Shown here one piece after another: positions 31,425-32,987 of a stretch of DNA of 32,987 bases. The stretch covers positions 1-32,987 of the forward strand of contig CAYWTY010000012.1 of NCBI GenBank assembly GCA_964461335.1. The letters are read 5' to 3'. The stretch comes from JAKJBL01 sp964461335 (GTDB lineage: Bacteria > Bacillota > Clostridia > Christensenellales > CAG-138). The position numbers were made by a program, and so were the translations under genes. The number at the start of each line of letters is the position of its first letter. Position 1 is the first letter of the stretch. The notes under the pieces are model-generated. The model searched no databases. It was not told the origin of the DNA and saw only the letters and a list, made by a program, of their open reading frames with translations.

Positions 31425-32675
31425 ATGAAGAAACTGCCCTTTGACAAGGATCAACTTAAAAGCATAATAACTAAATACCCCACCCCGTTTCACATTTATG
31501 ATGAGGCGGGAATCTTGGCAAACCTAAAGCGGCTGCAAGACGCGTTTTCATGGAACCCGGGCTTTAAGGAATACTTTGCTGTTAAGGCAGAGCCAAACCC
31601 CGCTATTTTAAAACTGCTCCATGAAGCAGGCTGCGGTATGGATTGTTCTTCGCTTACAGAGCTGATGCTTTGTAAGGCGCTTGGCATAACAGGCGCAGAT
31701 ATTATGTTTTCGTCAAACAATACCCCTGCGGAAGAATTCTTACTTGCGCGAAACCTTAATGCTACGATTAACTTAGATGATATAACTCATATAGATTTTC
31801 TCTTTAAGCACGGCGGAATACCGGAAACCATAAGCTGCCGCTATAACCCGGGCGGTGAGTTCCGCTTGGGCAACTCAATTATGGGCAACCCGGGCGATGC
31901 AAAATACGGCTTTACCCGCGAACAGCTCACAGAAGGGTTTTCAAAGCTTATAAAGCTTGGTGTTAAAAACTTCGGGCTGCACGCCTTTTTGGCAAGCAAC
32001 ATAACTGAGCAAGACTATTACAGCACACTTGCAGCAATGCTTTTTAAAACTGCTGTTGAGCTTAGTGAAGAGACAGGCGCAAATATCAGCTTTGTTAATC
32101 TTTCCGGCGGAATAGGCATCCCCTACCGACCTCATGAAAAGCAAGTTGATATTGAACGTATAGGGCAGGCGGTTGAAGCTAAATACCGTGAACTTGTTGA
32201 GCCTGCAGGGCTTAAGTTCGAACTTTACACTGAGCTTGGCAGGTATATAACCGGGCCTTACGGGTATCTTGCTACAACCGCAATACACAAAAAGGATACG
32301 CATAAGCACTATATAGGGGTTGATGCATGCGCTGTAAACCTTCTAAGGCCTGCAATGTATGGCGCTTATCACCATATTACAGTAATGGGCAAGGAAACTG
32401 CAGCTAATGATAATATTTACGATGTAGTCGGCTCGCTTTGTGAGAACAACGATAAGTTTGCAATCGACAGGAGCCTGCCTGAGATTGAAACAGGCGATAT
32501 TTTAGTGCTGCATGATACTGGAGCGCATGGGTTTGCAATGGGCTATAACTATAATGGGAAGCTTCGCTCAGCGCAAGTGCTCTTAAAGCGCGATGGCTCC
32601 ACAGAGCTTATTCGTAGAGCTGAAACGCCGAAGGATTATTTTGCTACGCTCGATTTTTTGCATCTGTTTGACTAA
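31425..32675 (+). CDS. lysA: Diaminopimelate decarboxylase-like PLP enzyme
   Basis: Fold-type III pyridoxal-phosphate decarboxylase, most likely converting meso-diaminopimelate to L-lysine. The 416-residue protein has the cofactor lysine K54 in YFAVKAEPNP, the phosphate-binding NLSGGIGIPY, the substrate loop ELGRYITGPYG, and the active-site SLCENNDKFA with VDACAVNLLRPAMYGAYHH. It differs from textbook LysA: the usual LHCHIGS is LHAFLAS and EPGR is ELGR. This variant is one I associate with Firmicute proteins annotated as LysA, so another decarboxylase specificity remains possible. GGAGG lies 7 bases before the ATG. Its final codons contain the -35 box of ssrA. Confidence 0.83.
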   Translation: MKKLPFDKDQLKSIITKYPTPFHIYDEAGILANLKRLQDAFSWNPGFKEYFAVKAEPNPAILKLLHEAGCGMDCSSLTELMLCKALGITGADIMFSSNNTPAEEFLLARNLNATINLDDITHIDFLFKHGGIPETISCRYNPGGEFRLGNSIMGNPGDAKYGFTREQLTEGFSKLIKLGVKNFGLHAFLASNITEQDYYSTLAAMLFKTAVELSEETGANISFVNLSGGIGIPYRPHEKQVDIERIGQAVEAKYRELVEPAGLKFELYTELGRYITGPYGYLATTAIHKKDTHKHYIGVDACAVNLLRPAMYGAYHHITVMGKETAANDNIYDVVGSLCENNDKFAIDRSLPEIETGDILVLHDTGAHGFAMGYNYNGKLRSAQVLLKRDGSTELIRRAETPKDYFATLDFLHLFD

Positions 32676-32696
32676 TGCAAATAATTGTAATAAAAT
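32668..32696 (+). promoter_or_regulatory. Promoter of ssrA
   Basis: TTGACT (32668-32673) and TAAAAT (32691-32696) are 17 bases apart; the -35 box overlaps the lysA stop codon. A short transcribed leader follows, with a perfect hairpin GCGCAT/ATGCGC at 32706-32724, which would be removed when RNase P forms the mature 5' end. Confidence 0.75.
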
Positions 32697-32730
32697 ATAG
32701 GTGAAGCGCATGGTTAAAATGCGCCTACAT

Positions 32731-32987
32731 GGGGGCGAAACCGGTTTCGACGGGGATCGCTGAAGCAGAATAAGCGAGCCGCAGTTTCCGAGCTGCGTAA
32801 TAAGCGGAACCTTAAACAATAACTGAGAACAATTCTTTTGTTCCCGTCGCTGCTTAAGCAGTGACCGTTCGGCTCCGGAGGCCCACGGCCGGTACCCGGG
32901 CGTCATCATCGTGGGGAACCAGCCTGCCTAAGCTTTGCGGCAGGTGGGATTAATGAAGCTACTAAGGCGCTGACCCTGTTGGCTGGG
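32731..32987 (+). ncRNA. ssrA: Transfer-messenger RNA (tmRNA), 3' end outside window
   Basis: Trans-translation RNA that rescues stalled ribosomes and tags their products. The 5' end GGGGGCGAAACCGGTTTCGA, followed by CGGGG, is the conserved tRNA-like start of bacterial tmRNA. A tag reading frame lies about 95 bases in, at the expected place, and GC-rich pseudoknot sequences follow. Only about 257 bases are in the window. The 3' tRNA-like half, which would hold the TTC loop and pair with GGGGGC, lies beyond the edge. Its partner smpB is upstream. Confidence 0.95.
32825..32857 (+). other. Proteolysis tag frame of tmRNA
   Basis: The frame reads E-N-N-S-F-V-P-V-A-A-stop; with the alanine carried by tmRNA the tag would be AENNSFVPVAA. 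GAG is taken as the resume codon because T and A stand at -5 and -4, as in known tmRNAs. The final Ala-Ala fits ClpXP-type recognition; the VPVAA end is less common than ALAA. Confidence 0.75.

Overview
The window looks like a piece of chromosome from an endospore-forming anaerobic Firmicute, most likely class Clostridia. The evidence is a SpoVT regulator, two GerMN lipoproteins, a class 1B dihydroorotate dehydrogenase (PyrD with PyrK), a T-box leader, an MsmX-type ATPase, a QueT-type ECF component, strong AGGAGG ribosome sites, several TTG starts and SigA-type promoters. No species can be named from the sequence alone. Gene density is high, and no rRNA, tRNA, insertion sequence or CRISPR array was seen.

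Layout. (1) 74-5626: a compact UMP-biosynthesis operon, pyrB-pyrI-pyrC-pyrF-pyrK-pyrD-pyrE, with overlapping or nearly touching genes. (2) 5733-7407: spoVT with its terminator, then a cysteine-specific T-box leader and cysE. (3) 7523-10559 (minus): a YitT-family membrane protein, a class B-like sortase, and an orphan MsmX/UgpC-type sugar ABC ATPase behind a long hairpin-rich leader. (4) 10957-13939 (plus): moaA, a MOSC protein, an amidase with an SH3b domain, four tandem hairpin repeats, and a corrinoid adenosyltransferase. (5) 13940-18201: a patch that reads as accessory DNA. It holds a flavoprotein gene bracketed by the two halves of the hairpin repeat, a two-domain GNAT protein, and a leftward ArsR-controlled operon with a DUF318-type permease, a 19-cysteine DUF2703 protein and a small thioredoxin-like protein. 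(6) 18364-22762 (minus): a four-gene operon of GNAT-like protein, zinc-ribbon DUF4173-like membrane protein, 8-oxoguanine-deaminase-like amidohydrolase and QueT, the last two joined by an ATGA overlap. (7) 23005-29299 (minus): an LCP envelope protein, and an operon of response regulator, histidine kinase and two GerMN lipoproteins. (8) 29538-32987 (plus): a D-Ala-D-Ala carboxypeptidase, smpB, a lysA-type decarboxylase and the 5' part of tmRNA (ssrA), which runs off the window end.

How the parts fit. The pyr block makes UMP from carbamoyl phosphate and aspartate. The T-box links serine acetyltransferase output to cysteine-tRNA charging. The two-component, GerMN, LCP and carboxypeptidase cluster is an envelope and sporulation neighbourhood. 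smpB and ssrA supply ribosome rescue. The most unusual points are the amidohydrolase-queT coupling, the six-cysteine insert in CysE under a cysteine T-box, the hairpin repeat array with a covarying stem and its apparently split copy, and the very cysteine-rich ars-like operon. I did not find one clearly new multi-gene system; these are leads of graded strength.
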